Assembly: GCF_001875325.1 (NCBI RefSeq)
Contig: NZ_MDDC01000001.1
Location: 1 to 64,000, forward strand
DNA: 64,000 nucleotides
Direction of reading: 5' to 3'
Source of the DNA: Neomoorella thermoacetica
Lineage (GTDB): Bacteria; Bacillota; DSM-521; Neomoorellales; Neomoorellaceae
Positions 45,801 through 56,351 of this stretch are shown here, in pieces (the first letter of the stretch is position 1; each line of letters opens with the position of its first letter). A program made the translations under genes and the position numbers. Below the pieces are notes generated by a model. That model ran no database searches, had not been told where the DNA came from, and saw only the letters and a list, made by a program, of their open reading frames with translations.

Positions 45801-48800
45801 CGGGCACTCCCGGCAGGTGTCGCCAAGTTTCAATCCTCGCCCGGCATGGGAGCCGGGCGCAACCATATAGTACAATAATCTTCTTCATTAAATTCGTGTT
45901 TCAATCCTCGCCCGGCATGGGAGCCGGGCGCAACATGCACATCATTTATAACACCATTACCTATTTGTGTTTCAATCCTCGCCCGGCATGGGAGCCGGGC
46001 GCAACGGCGCTGCCGGTGCTACAGCAGCCCCGGAGCTGGAAGTTTCAATCCTCGCCCGGCATGGGAGCCGGGCGCAACCCATTGACCCGGTACTGGTAGC
46101 TAAGGCTAAATACGTTTCAATCCTCGCCCGGCATGGGAGCCGGGCGCAACTCGGCTTGTTCAATGTGGCGCCGGTGGTGCTGGTGTTTCAATCCTCGCCC
46201 GGCATGGGAGCCGGGCGCAACTTATCCAAGACTGCTATATCTTCTTGGCATTGATGTTTCAATCCTCGCCCGGCATGGGAGCCGGGCGCAACTTCGCAAT
46301 GGGCTGACCTTTACCGCCGGCTGTCTCCAGTTTCAATCCTCGCCCGGCATGGGAGCCGGGCGCAACGACAATAGGCAATAAATTCTGGGTTGAATACCCT
46401 ATGTTTCAATCCTCGCCCGGCATGGGAGCCGGGCGCAACAGCGATCAGCTTTGGTATAACCCCCAAGAAAACCCCGTTTCAATCCTCGCCCGGCATGGGA
46501 GCCGGGCGCAACAGTAGGTATCGTCCATACAGTACGCTTGTTGCGGGGTTTCAATCCTCGCCCGGCATGGGAGCCGGGCGCAACCGCCGCCGGCGGGCAG
46601 GCGGGCATTGCCAGGGACGTTTCAATCCTCGCCCGGCATGGGAGCCGGGCGCAACCACCTATGTCGAGGAACGGGCGCAGGAAATTTTGGTTTCAATCCT
46701 CGCCCGGCATGGGAGCCGGGCGCAACCGCGGGCCGCTATTTCGGCGTTTACTGCTGGATTGTTTCAATCCTCGCCCGGCATGGGAGCCGGGCGCAACGAG
46801 GATAGTCCAGTTTGAGGACGGGACAAGGATTGTTTCAATCCTCGCCCGGCATGGGAGCCGGGCGCAACCTGGACGAGCGTTTCGGGGCCTACTTTCTGAG
46901 TAGTTGTTTCAATCCTCGCCCGGCATGGGAGCCGGGCGCAACTTTGAACCGTCTTTTCTCTCACCGGGGCCGGTCCGGTTTCAATCCTCGCCCGGCATGG
47001 GAGCCGGGCGCAACTGGGCAGTAAGAGTTTCGGTTAGTCCCTGTAAAGTTTCAATCCTCGCCCGGCATGGGAGCCGGGCGCAACCTGGATCGAAAAGGTC
47101 TAATCCTGCGTATTGAGGATGTTTCAATCCTCGCCCGGCATGGGAGCCGGGCGCAACGTAATAATTAACGATACCATTTACTTTTTAGGAGTTTCAATCC
47201 TCGCCCGGCATGGGAGCCGGGCGCAACATTGCCGTCCAGATGGAGACAGGATAAGCCACAGGAGGTTTCAATCCTCGCCCGGCATGGGAGCCGGGCGCAA
47301 CATGGCCTGGTTCTGCTCGGCTACCAGCTTGATCACCGTTTCAATCCTCGCCCGGCATGGGAGCCGGGCGCAACGGCCGTGCTGGTAGCCAATTCCTTCA
47401 CCGGGCCGGGTTTCAATCCTCGCCCGGCATGGGAGCCGGGCGCAACGTGTATGTTATCCCAGGGGCGACCGCAGAAACACTGTTTCAATCCTCGCCCGGC
47501 ATGGGAGCCGGGCGCAACTCTATGTGAATGGAGGTAGCAGCCAATCCGGAAAAGTTTCAATCCTCGCCCGGCATGGGAGCCGGGCGCAACATAGCTTTAA
47601 GATTGTACTTTCCCGAACTGGGGAGTTTCAATCCTCGCCCGGCATGGGAGCCGGGCGCAACGGAATAAATCGGCTACGCCTTTTACGGGATACTTACTGT
47701 TTCAATCCTCGCCCGGCATGGGAGCCGGGCGCAACACGGGAGGATGTACTGATGGCCAATATCGTTTTAGGTTTCAATCCTCGCCCGGCATGGGAGCCGG
47801 GCGCAACGTGAAACTATGCAGGCCATGCAGCAGGCGCAGGCTGTTTCAATCCTCGCCCGGCATGGGAGCCGGGCGCAACGTGTTGTTTGTAGAGCGGGTG
47901 GTCATTATGACCCGGGTTTCAATCCTCGCCCGGCATGGGAGCCGGGCGCAACCTGCATAAGCTCCGCTTTGATCTGTTCTTTTAAGTTTCAATCCTCGCC
48001 CGGCATGGGAGCCGGGCGCAACATGCAAGGCAGCGGGAGTTATCCCGCTATTCTTATAGTTTCAATCCTCGCCCGGCATGGGAGCCGGGCGCAACACGGC
48101 AATACGATCCCTTCTTTCTTGCAAAAAACGTTTCAATCCTCGCCCGGCATGGGAGCCGGGCGCAACGTTTTCTTCCTCTGCAATTCCCGCTGCCAGCAGG
48201 TTTCAATCCTCGCCCGGCATGGGAGCCGGGCGCAACAGCGGCCCTGGATAAGCTCCTTACTTACCTAAAGGGGGTTTCAATCCTCGCCCGGCATGGGAGC
48301 CGGGCGCAACAGCTGCCCATGGTGAGGGTATAGTATGGTCATGGTGTTTCAATCCTCGCCCGGCATGGGAGCCGGGCGCAACAGACAGTATAATCAGTTT
48401 GCTGCAATACTCTGGGGTTTCAATCCTCGCCCGGCATGGGAGCCGGGCGCAACCCCGCACCCCGGCCTTTGCTTCATTAAGCACTTTGGTTTCAATCCTC
48501 GCCCGGCATGGGAGCCGGGCGCAACCTGTATAATGCCGACAGACGCTTGGTAGTTATTCAGGTTTCAATCCTCGCCCGGCATGGGAGCCGGGCGCAACGG
48601 GTCAAAAGCATTGTTGCTGGCCTCAACTTTGAGTTTCAATCCTCGCCCGGCATGGGAGCCGGGCGCAACGCGGCCTGTTCCGGGTGCCGCCGCACATGAT
48701 TGCGTTTCAATCCTCGCCCGGCATGGGAGCCGGGCGCAACGACCTTTACCCCGATTTAGCCGGATTAAATACCGTCGTTTCAATCCTCGCCCGGCATGGG

Positions 48801-51800
48801 AGCCGGGCGCAACGCTGATTGTCGGCATAGCAGGAATAGTGTTGCCGAGTTTCAATCCTCGCCCGGCATGGGAGCCGGGCGCAACAGTAGCCGTCCTATC
48901 AGTATATTTTGCCTTGCAGGTTTCAATCCTCGCCCGGCATGGGAGCCGGGCGCAACCTAGTTTACGGCAAATATCATATTTATCTCCAAATGTTTCAATC
49001 CTCGCCCGGCATGGGAGCCGGGCGCAACCTTAAATTCAATCAAGCGGATATTCCTTACCGGGTGTTTCAATCCTCGCCCGGCATGGGAGCCGGGCGCAAC
49101 CCGGTACAGCTAAAGCCGCAGATGCCGGTGCGGGTGTTTCAATCCTCGCCCGGCATGGGAGCCGGGCGCAACGAGCCGCAGCGAAACTATATTCGCAAAT
49201 GATACAGTTTCAATCCTCGCCCGGCATGGGAGCCGGGCGCAACGGTTTGACACTGCAACCGTATATCCGGACTGCCCGGTTTCAATCCTCGCCCGGCATG
49301 GGAGCCGGGCGCAACCTCCAGGCAACGGTAAGCTCTACGCCGTGGGAGGGTTTCAATCCTCGCCCGGCATGGGAGCCGGGCGCAACCGGCGGCGGGGGAC
49401 GTGACGGTGAAGGCAGGACCGGGTTTCAATCCTCGCCCGGCATGGGAGCCGGGCGCAACTCGGGAGGGATATTGTAAGGTTTACAATAAGGCTGTTTCAA
49501 TCCTCGCCCGGCATGGGAGCCGGGCGCAACCTGATAAGTTTGCTCTGTATGAGGAAATCTAAGTTTCAATCCTCGCCCGGCATGGGAGCCGGGCGCAACA
49601 AGAGGCTTATTACTGTCCCCTCTAATCAAGTTCCTGTTTCAATCCTCGCCCGGCATGGGAGCCGGGCGCAACGTCATTTTTATCTGGACCATTTTCGACA
49701 TACGCCAGTTTCAATCCTCGCCCGGCATGGGAGCCGGGCGCAACGGGCATAGTTCCGATTTGCTCGCCTGCATCATTCGTGTTTCAATCCTCGCCCGGCA
49801 TGGGAGCCGGGCGCAACGGTTTGACACTGCAACCGTATATCCGGACTGCCCGGTTTCAATCCTCGCCCGGCATGGGAGCCGGGCGCAACGGCGGTTCGAG
49901 ATTGTTTTTACTCATACCGGACCGGTTTCAATCCTCGCCCGGCATGGGAGCCGGGCGCAACTAAACTGCCGTTATGTTACCGGCTCCGGTCGCGTGTTTC
50001 AATCCTCGCCCGGCATGGGAGCCGGGCGCAACGGCTAGATTGAAGGAATATGAGGATATAATACATGTTTCAATCCTCGCCCGGCATGGGAGCCGGGCGC
50101 AACTGGACTGGACCAGCTTCAGGATGCTAATATCGGGGTTTCAATCCTCGCCCGGCATGGGAGCCGGGCGCAACTTGCTCAGGATGAGCGAATGATAGAC
50201 AGGCAAATAAGTTTCAATCCTCGCCCGGCATGGGAGCCGGGCGCAACAGGTGCGCTTGACTAGTAGGATACTTCTGCTGATTGTTTCAATCCTCGCCCGG
50301 CATGGGAGCCGGGCGCAACCAGGTTTAGGTCCCCCGGCTTTAACCCTACGGTCTGTTTCAATCCTCGCCCGGCATGGGAGCCGGGCGCAACCCGTAGACG
50401 ACATACTGGCTAAGGTTTTTTATTATGTTTCAATCCTCGCCCGGCATGGGAGCCGGGCGCAACAGCGGACGCGCTTTGCAAAATATATTATGGGGAGTTT
50501 CAATCCTCGCCCGGCATGGGAGCCGGGCGCAACGAGAGGGGCTTAAATCAGCGGGAGTTGACCTGGGGTTTCAATCCTCGCCCGGCATGGGAGCCAGGCG
50601 CAACGTGGCGGGATGTGTAAAGGGTGCCTAAATGGATACAGTTTCAATCCTCGCCCGGCATGGGAGCCGGGCGCAACGTGGGTTAGTAGATATGATTACT
50701 GGTGATTATATTGTTTCAATCCTCGCCCGGCATGGGAGCCGGGCGCAACATTGCCTAGCGCCCTAATTCTGTCCACGTAATGGGGTTTCAATCCTCGCCC
50801 GGCATGGGAGCCGGGCGCAACTTCTTTTCTTCCTCTTCCTTTTCTTCTTTAGGAGGTTTCAATCCTCGCCCGGCATGGGAGCCGGGCGCAACCTGTAGTT
50901 TAGGCCAGCCGACAAAGACCATCCCCAGTTTCAATCCTCGCCCGGCATGGGAGCCGGGCGCAACTCCACTAACGCTCTTATTTGTTTTTCTTCACCCCGT
51001 TTCAATCCTCGCCCGGCATGGGAGCCGGGCGCAACGATAAATGGGTTTCGCGTCTATAATAATTTATCCGCGTTTCAATCCTCGCCCGGCATGGGAGCCG
51101 GGCGCAACTCAAGTTAAAGATTATATGGAAAATGGATTAATAGTTTCAATCCTCGCCCGGCATGGGAGCCGGGCGCAACTTGTTTATTAAGTGCAATAGG
51201 GAGAGGAGAAAATGTTTCAATCCTCGCCCGGCATGGGAGCCGGGCGCAACGGCAGTTGATTATAGCACCACTTTTACCGCGGTAGGTTTCAATCCTCGCC
51301 CGGCATGGGAGCCGGGCGCAACGTTCCATGACTGCTTTAGGGGTATGGTTATGTTGGTTTCAATCCTCGCCCGGCATGGGAGCCGGGCGCAACGGGCGGC
51401 TTTGAAAGAATTTTTTCCGGGTATCCTGGTTTCAATCCTCGCCCGGCATGGGAGCCGGGCGCAACAAGCCATTTTCCTCCCTCCAGATGAATTTAACAAA
51501 GTTTCAATCCTCGCCCGGCATGGGAGCCGGGCGCAACATTACTGCTTATTGTTTAGACCTTAACCCTGCTACGTTTCAATCCTCGCCCGGCATGGGAGCC
51601 GGGCGCAACGGGCTTACTTATTGTTTAGCATTAAAAAATGATGGTTTCAATCCTCGCCCGGCATGGGAGCCGGGCGCAACGTTTGCCCATCGTTTACCCT
51701 CCAATTGTTTCACGTGTTTCAATCCTCGCCCGGCATGGGAGCCGGGCGCAACTCAAGGACCGCCTTTATTTGCTTGCATATCGCCAGTTTCAATCCTCGC

Positions 51801-52534
51801 CCGGCATGGGAGCCGGGCGCAACATGAAAGACATCAAATTGTTCCAGAGTCGTAAGGTTTCAATCCTCGCCCGGCATGGGAGCCGGGCGCAACCCGGGCG
51901 AAGCTGGCCGAAGTGACCGGGGCGGAGGTTTCAATCCTCGCCCGGCATGGGAGCCGGGCGCAACTTTCTATTCAAACCTCTAAAATCAACATATTCATGT
52001 TTCAATCCTCGCCCGGCATGGGAGCCGGGCGCAACTAGCGTAAGCCGTTACATGGGCCGCGATTGCCGGGTTTCAATCCTCGCCCGGCATGGGAGCCGGG
52101 CGCAACTAACGGCTTTAAGCCCTTCACTGTGGCCGGCCGGGTTTCAATCCTCGCCCGGCATGGGAGCCGGGCGCAACTCCCCTACGGGCTCCCAGGTCTC
52201 TCCTGTCTGCCCGTTTCAATCCTCGCCCGGCATGGGAGCCGGGCGCAACTCGTCTGGATTGACGAGGCCATGAGCGTATGCCCGTTTCAATCCTCGCCCG
52301 GCATGGGAGCCGGGCGCAACCCAATTACGGTGGCGCGCGGGATTACATTGATACCGTTTCAATCCTCGCCCGGCATGGGAGCCGGGCGCAACATGAGGCA
52401 AGGGTTTTAGTAAATCGCCTTGCGGGTTTCAATCCTCGCCCGGCATGGGAGCCGGGCGCAACCGGTACAATCCGGGTAGACCGGCGAGATGTAAAAAGTT
52501 TCAATCCTCGCCCGGCATGGGAGCCGGGCGCAAC
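42876..52534 (-). CRISPR. CRISPR array 2, type I-C, about 135 repeats
   Basis: By hand count there are about 135 copies of a 37-bp repeat (134 spacers, mean unit 71.8 bp). Read on the minus strand, the repeat has an 8-bp stem (CGCCCGGC / GCCGGGCG) and the tail ATTGAAAC, so transcription runs leftward from the leader at 52535. It differs from the array-1 repeat at only four positions. The oldest copy (42876-42912) has two changes; rare variants are at about 45394 (one base) and 50569 (one base). A five-spacer block is duplicated (44068-44390 and 44641-44963), and one spacer occurs twice (49244 and 49818). Confidence 0.99.
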
Positions 52535-52704
52535 AGCTCGCGCTAAAACCCTTGGCGGACAACCCCTATATTACTATTCTGCGCGAACCTGATGACTGAA
52601 TTAGAATACTCCATTATGCTTCACCTCTAAAATTAGCTACAGGTCTTGATTCCCCAGGATCGCGAACCTTCCGGTCTTTTACCCTTTGCTATATGTTCGC
52701 GGGT
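52535..52704 (-). promoter_or_regulatory. CRISPR leader of array 2
   Basis: The 170-bp non-coding stretch sits between the leader-proximal repeat and the cas2 stop. On the minus strand it has GGTTCGCG (52582-52589), GGTTCGCG (52661-52668) and inverted CGCGAAC (52695-52701). The first lies exactly 47 bp from the repeat and the cores are 79 and 35 bp apart, the same geometry as in leader 1. A TTTTAGCGCG just before the repeat also resembles TTTTGCGCG in leader 1. It holds the array promoter and the integration signals. Confidence 0.85.
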
Positions 52705-52995
52705 TTACAAAACCAGGGGGGCGTCAAAATCAATCGTAAGGTTAACGCCATACTCCTGGATGTATTTTTTCGGGGGTTCGCGCAACCGGTAAATCCGCAG
52801 GCTATCACTCTTTTCATCAATACACTGCAAAAGCCGGTGTTTTAACTGTTCAAATTGAGTTTCGTTGACCGAACACTCAAAAACGGACTTTTGCACTCGC
52901 TGGCCAAAATCTTTACAAACCTGGGCAACTTTACGCAGGCGTTTTTTGCCTGCTTCTGTTTCTGTAGAAACATCATAAGTAATTAAGATATACAT
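52705..52995 (-). CDS. cas2: Cas2 (locus 2)
   Basis: The 96-residue protein starts MYILITYDVSTE and has KVAQVCKDFGQRVQKSVFEC and SDSLRIYRL, ending TIDFDAPLVL, aligning well with locus-1 Cas2. It is the central dimer of the integrase. The frame stays open for 54 codons upstream, but the extra part lacks Cas2 features, and cas2 starts in the family at this ATG; AGGGA lies just before it. Unlike locus 1, where cas1 and cas2 overlap, 167 bp separate them here. Confidence 0.94.
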   Translation of the reverse strand: MYILITYDVSTETEAGKKRLRKVAQVCKDFGQRVQKSVFECSVNETQFEQLKHRLLQCIDEKSDSLRIYRLREPPKKYIQEYGVNLTIDFDAPLVL

Positions 52996-53162
52996 GTTCC
53001 CTACACCACACATAAGGAAAGTACCGGGTATAGAAGTATGCTCCTTCAAATTTTTGGCTGTAGATAGCTTTCCTTCTATTGAAGGCACCTGGCCATTATT
53101 GAATACGAAATTAATAGCGGGCAGTATTCTAGAGCAGTCATAAAATCTTCTAATCACAATAT

Positions 53163-54194
53163 TTACCGGTACATAAAAGGCAAATATTCTTCCGCATCCC
53201 CCCTCAGGACACGGGCGAGTAAACGGGCCTGGATGTGGGGTACCAGCCCCAGAGGCACCTTTCTATTCAGAACGGGATGAAGCACTTCTTCCTGCTTACG
53301 CTTCTGGTAGGCAATGGCAATCGCTTTCCGGGCGCTGTCATTAATATGCACAGCGCCTCCAGGGCGTTCGATAAAATCCCCTTCAACTACCTGGCGACGG
53401 TTGATTAAAGTCAGGGCCAAACGGTCGGCCAGGATTGCACGAAACTCCTCCATTAAGTCTAAAGCCAGGGCCGGTCGCCCCGAACGGAGGACGTGGAGAT
53501 ACCCAACCTGGGGATCAAGCCCTACACCTTCGGCAGCGCTAAGGCAATCGTTCATCAGGAGGGAATAGATAAAGGATAATAAAGCGTTCATCCTGTCCAG
53601 GGGAGGTCGCCGGTTACGGTGAGTAATTTTAAAGGCTTCGCGGTTAACCCTGACCATGCGATCGAGAGTGGCGAAGTAATGCCGGGCGGCATTGCCTTCA
53701 ATACCACGAATTTGATCCAGGTCAGGGGAACGCGACAGGGCCTCCAGCCCGTGAGCCAGTTCGTGGGCCGTTTCCTGGAGGGCCTTCCTGTCGTTTTCAT
53801 TATCGGCTTCCCGGGCGCCCCGTAGAACAACCTGCCGGGTGTTGCGGATTTTTCCGGCGACGATATTCCTGGCAATGGCATTAGTTTTTTTACTATCAGA
53901 TAGGGCTTCATGTTGGGCACGGCGGAGAAAAACATTTCCTGACACCGGGCCTTCCACGCGGGCTTTAAAACGGCCATGCTGGTCGTGGAAGACAATTAAG
54001 CGTTGATCTTCGGCACAGCGCATTATTAAAGGTGTGGTAAGTATGACATCACCAAAGCACACGATGCTGCCCAGGTGGTGCAGGGGAACCTGCATTTTTA
54101 ATTCCCCTTCCACCTCTATTTTTAATGTCTCGTGGTCCAGGCGTACCAGGGTGCGCGGTGTCATCAGGTACAGGGTATTTAACAGGATATGCAT
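53163..54194 (-). CDS. cas1: Cas1 integrase (locus 2)
   Basis: The 343-residue protein begins MHILLNTLYLMTPRTLVRLD. Catalytic elements are the Glu in IRGIEGNAARHYF, His in VGYLHVLRSGR and the acidic DLMEEFRAILADR. It is roughly two-thirds identical by eye to Cas1 of locus 1, mainly in the catalytic domain. It works with Cas2 and Cas4 at the adjacent leader. The 5' end is 69 bp after cas4, and this gap includes a faint repeat-like sequence. Confidence 0.95.
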   Translation of the reverse strand: MHILLNTLYLMTPRTLVRLDHETLKIEVEGELKMQVPLHHLGSIVCFGDVILTTPLIMRCAEDQRLIVFHDQHGRFKARVEGPVSGNVFLRRAQHEALSDSKKTNAIARNIVAGKIRNTRQVVLRGAREADNENDRKALQETAHELAHGLEALSRSPDLDQIRGIEGNAARHYFATLDRMVRVNREAFKITHRNRRPPLDRMNALLSFIYSLLMNDCLSAAEGVGLDPQVGYLHVLRSGRPALALDLMEEFRAILADRLALTLINRRQVVEGDFIERPGGAVHINDSARKAIAIAYQKRKQEEVLHPVLNRKVPLGLVPHIQARLLARVLRGDAEEYLPFMYR

Positions 54195-54200
54195 CTTTTC

Positions 54201-54237
54201 TCTTCAATCCTTGCGCAATTTTGTGTTCGGGACTAAC
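54201..54237 (-). repeat. Possible highly decayed CRISPR repeat ahead of cas1
   Basis: With no gap, 21 of 37 positions match the array-2 repeat, including the run TTCAATCCT on the plus strand and CGGG and AAC near the other end. The length and strand agree with a repeat, and it ends 6 nt before the cas1 ATG. The stem is no longer complementary, so this is a weak call that may be chance. Confidence 0.3.
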
Positions 54238-54263
54238 AAAGGTCCTTGAAATAGATATACGTT

Positions 54264-54908
54264 TCAAATATCACCTTCAGGTTTAAATAATTCACGGAGG
54301 AGCATGTGCAGCCGCCCTTTCTCCTTTATCTCCGGCAGGCAGGAGTCTTGTAAAGAACATTCCCGGCAACGTTCATCGGCGGCAGGTGGGGGGAGAATAT
54401 TGTTATGCTGCATCATGCGGATCTGGATAATTGCGGTTTCCACCTGTTCCCTTAAATGGATATCAAAAGTAACCTCCCTGCGCCGGTGGGATGAATGATG
54501 GTAAATGGCTCCCCTGGGGATCTGCTTGCCGGTCATTTCTTCTAGACACATAGCCTGGGCACAGACCTGCAAATCATCATGCCGGTGTTTGCGCCTGGGG
54601 CCGTGTTTATATTCAACTGGATAGGGAATATCGCCGTGAAATTCGACCACATCGGCCTTGCCGATGAGGCCCAGGCGCAGGGACCAGATGGGCAGGGCGC
54701 GTTCAATGCGCACCCCACCCTCTATCTCCATACCTTCAACGTCTACTAGATCATGAACGAATCGTCCCTTCAGGGTATACATATTTTCTGTAAAGGTTTG
54801 TTCGACATGGATGAGTGCACACTGGCGGGGGCAGTAAGCATAGTGTTCCAGGGCCGAGACCATGACGATATCCCTGTCGTCCCAGCCGGGAAGAATGGTG
54901 CTTTCCAT
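54264..54908 (-). CDS. cas4: Cas4 nuclease for spacer processing (locus 2)
   Basis: The protein of about 214 residues has the Fe-S cysteine in YAYCPRQCALIH and the C-terminal trio in CRECSLQDSC. The nuclease core includes GKADVVEF and VEYKHGPRRKHR. It trims prespacers for Cas1-Cas2. The ATG at 54908 is chosen because AAGGTGG lies 5 nt upstream; the frame continues further upstream only through a degenerate CRISPR repeat, which gives the repeat-like LRPAPIRVRFE. It has a C-terminal extension of about 20 residues compared with locus 1 (LHMLLRELFKPEGDI). Confidence 0.92.
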   Translation of the reverse strand: MESTILPGWDDRDIVMVSALEHYAYCPRQCALIHVEQTFTENMYTLKGRFVHDLVDVEGMEIEGGVRIERALPIWSLRLGLIGKADVVEFHGDIPYPVEYKHGPRRKHRHDDLQVCAQAMCLEEMTGKQIPRGAIYHHSSHRRREVTFDIHLREQVETAIIQIRMMQHNNILPPPAADERCRECSLQDSCLPEIKEKGRLHMLLRELFKPEGDI

Positions 54909-54921
54909 ATGTGCCACCTTT

Positions 54922-54957
54922 TTTTCAAACCTCACCCGTATTGGAGCCGGGCGTAAC
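54922..54957 (-). repeat. Solitary degenerate CRISPR repeat in the cas4 leader mRNA (locus 2)
   Basis: On the minus strand this element matches the array-2 repeat at about 30 of 37 positions with a one-base deletion. A 5-bp stem GCCCG / CGGGT (one G-U pair) remains, with a larger loop, and the tail TTTGAAAA recalls ATTGAAAC. It lies between the cas7 stop and the cas4 Shine-Dalgarno, which begins within 2-3 nt of its end. The layout copies that of the element before cas5 in locus 1. Confidence 0.85.
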
Positions 54958-54972
54958 ACGGGACAGTTAATC

Positions 54973-55866
54973 CTATCCCACTAACCGTGTCAGGGTTACC
55001 CCGGGCGGCAAGTCTTCTGCGTTGATTGTCACTTGGTAGTCGGCAAAAGAGCGCGCTGCTTTTACCCCATCCCGGCGCCTTACGGTGATGAGTTTAAAGA
55101 GGTTGTCCGCCGGGGCGTTGCCCAGGGCGGAGGCATGGCTGAATATATAAAGTCCCCGGCAGGCCATCATGCCGCGGCTGGCGGAACGATCCACGTCCCA
55201 CATTCTCTGCAGGGCTTCCCAGAAGACCTCCAGGTCGGCGGCGCTGACGCCGGTATCGGCGGCAAAATGGGGGTTGAAAAATCCGTAGCCCAGGTAAAGG
55301 CCGTAAGGCACCAGGGCTTTGCGGCCCATTTCGGTGACCTTGCCTCCCTCTCCCTGTTCGCCGGTGGTGGCATCCTCAACCCTGGTGATGGCGACGCGGG
55401 TAATGGAGATGTCCAGGGGAACGATGGGGTCGATTGACCGGGCAAAGGTTAGCTGCATTGGCCCCCGGACCTGGCCGCAGTTAACGCCGGTAGTCATCAC
55501 GGCACCGAACATGCGGATATCATAGAAGTTCTGGCACATCCATTGCCTGGCCTTCTCGACGATCTCCCGGTTTTGTTTGCTGCCAGTGGATTTTTCCCCG
55601 ATGGCGTCGTAGGCCCGCTGGTGCTGGGCGTTTAAAATGCCGTGATGCTGGACGTAAATCTTCATGTTAGCCTCGCTGCCGCGGGTCATGTCCACCCAGT
55701 CGCGGATTTTGCGCTTGAGGCAGACGTCGGTCACCAGCCCCTGCATGGTTTCGGGGTCAAGGCGCGGCAGGTTGCCGGCATCGGGATCGCCGTTGGGGTT
55801 GCCGTCCCGGACGTCGAATAAGAGAACAAAATCATGGCGTATTTCGGGATTGGTATAAACGGTCAT
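54973..55866 (-). CDS. cas7c: Cas7c, Cascade backbone (locus 2)
   Basis: The 297-residue protein has LLFDVRDGNPNGDPDAGNL, LVTDVCLKRKIRDW, NFYDIRMFGAVMTTG and GQVRGPMQLTFARSIDP, the same signatures as in locus 1. It forms the crRNA-coating filament. AGGAGGAGATCTAAA gives a strong ribosome site before the ATG, fitting its high required stoichiometry. It lies 92 bp after cas8. The middle region (residues 60-100) has a different insert from locus 1. Confidence 0.94.
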   Translation of the reverse strand: MTVYTNPEIRHDFVLLFDVRDGNPNGDPDAGNLPRLDPETMQGLVTDVCLKRKIRDWVDMTRGSEANMKIYVQHHGILNAQHQRAYDAIGEKSTGSKQNREIVEKARQWMCQNFYDIRMFGAVMTTGVNCGQVRGPMQLTFARSIDPIVPLDISITRVAITRVEDATTGEQGEGGKVTEMGRKALVPYGLYLGYGFFNPHFAADTGVSAADLEVFWEALQRMWDVDRSASRGMMACRGLYIFSHASALGNAPADNLFKLITVRRRDGVKAARSFADYQVTINAEDLPPGVTLTRLVG

Positions 55867-55958
55867 TTTAGATCTCCTCCTGTTTGATAGTCAATTATTA
55901 CCGTGAGTAACAGGTGGTTACTTTATCCAACTGCATCAACTCAGGCAGTTTTAATGAG

Positions 55959-56351
55959 CTAGGGCCGGGTTTCCTCCCCGTCTTCCTTTGAATTGGTGCC
56001 TTCCCAGTTGGCTGCCCGCTGGTGGTAATAACCCAGGGCGAAGTAACCCTGTTCCTCCAGGGTTAAAACAGGGGGGAACGACGACAGGTTCCCCAGAACA
56101 GTTTCCAGGGCCTGCTGCCAGCGGTAGTAAAGGCCGGGTTTTTCCTTGCGCAGCTTGCTCAGGTGGCTCTGGCTGCCGCGCAGCAACCGGCTGAAGACCG
56201 CGGCCGGTGCCGTGGAAGCAGTCCCATAAAAACGGTCAACGATGGTGGCATTGACCCCTGGAAGGGCTGATCTCTGGATGCCTTCCAGGACGGCCAGGAG
56301 ACGGCCGCACAGGTAAGCAGGGTTCCGGTTGGACGTGTCCAGCTTTTCCAA
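55959..56351 (-). CDS. cas11c: Cas11c from an internal TTG start in cas8c (locus 2)
   Basis: On the minus strand, GCGGAGGG is followed after 7 nt by an in-frame TTG at 56351, at the point where the protein reads SNLEKLD. The locus-1 cas8c has an internal ATG at the matching NMEELD, also behind a strong Shine-Dalgarno. The product would be 130 residues, the usual Cas11c size. Use of TTG suggests low translation relative to locus 1. Confidence 0.7.
   Translation of the reverse strand: MEKLDTSNRNPAYLCGRLLAVLEGIQRSALPGVNATIVDRFYGTASTAPAAVFSRLLRGSQSHLSKLRKEKPGLYYRWQQALETVLGNLSSFPPVLTLEEQGYFALGYYHQRAANWEGTNSKEDGEETRP

Noticed and set aside
43041-52592. Many open frames across array 2 with repeated peptides such as FNPRPAWEPGAT
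   Set aside because: They arise because the repeat has no stops in several frames; there are no ribosome sites or domains.
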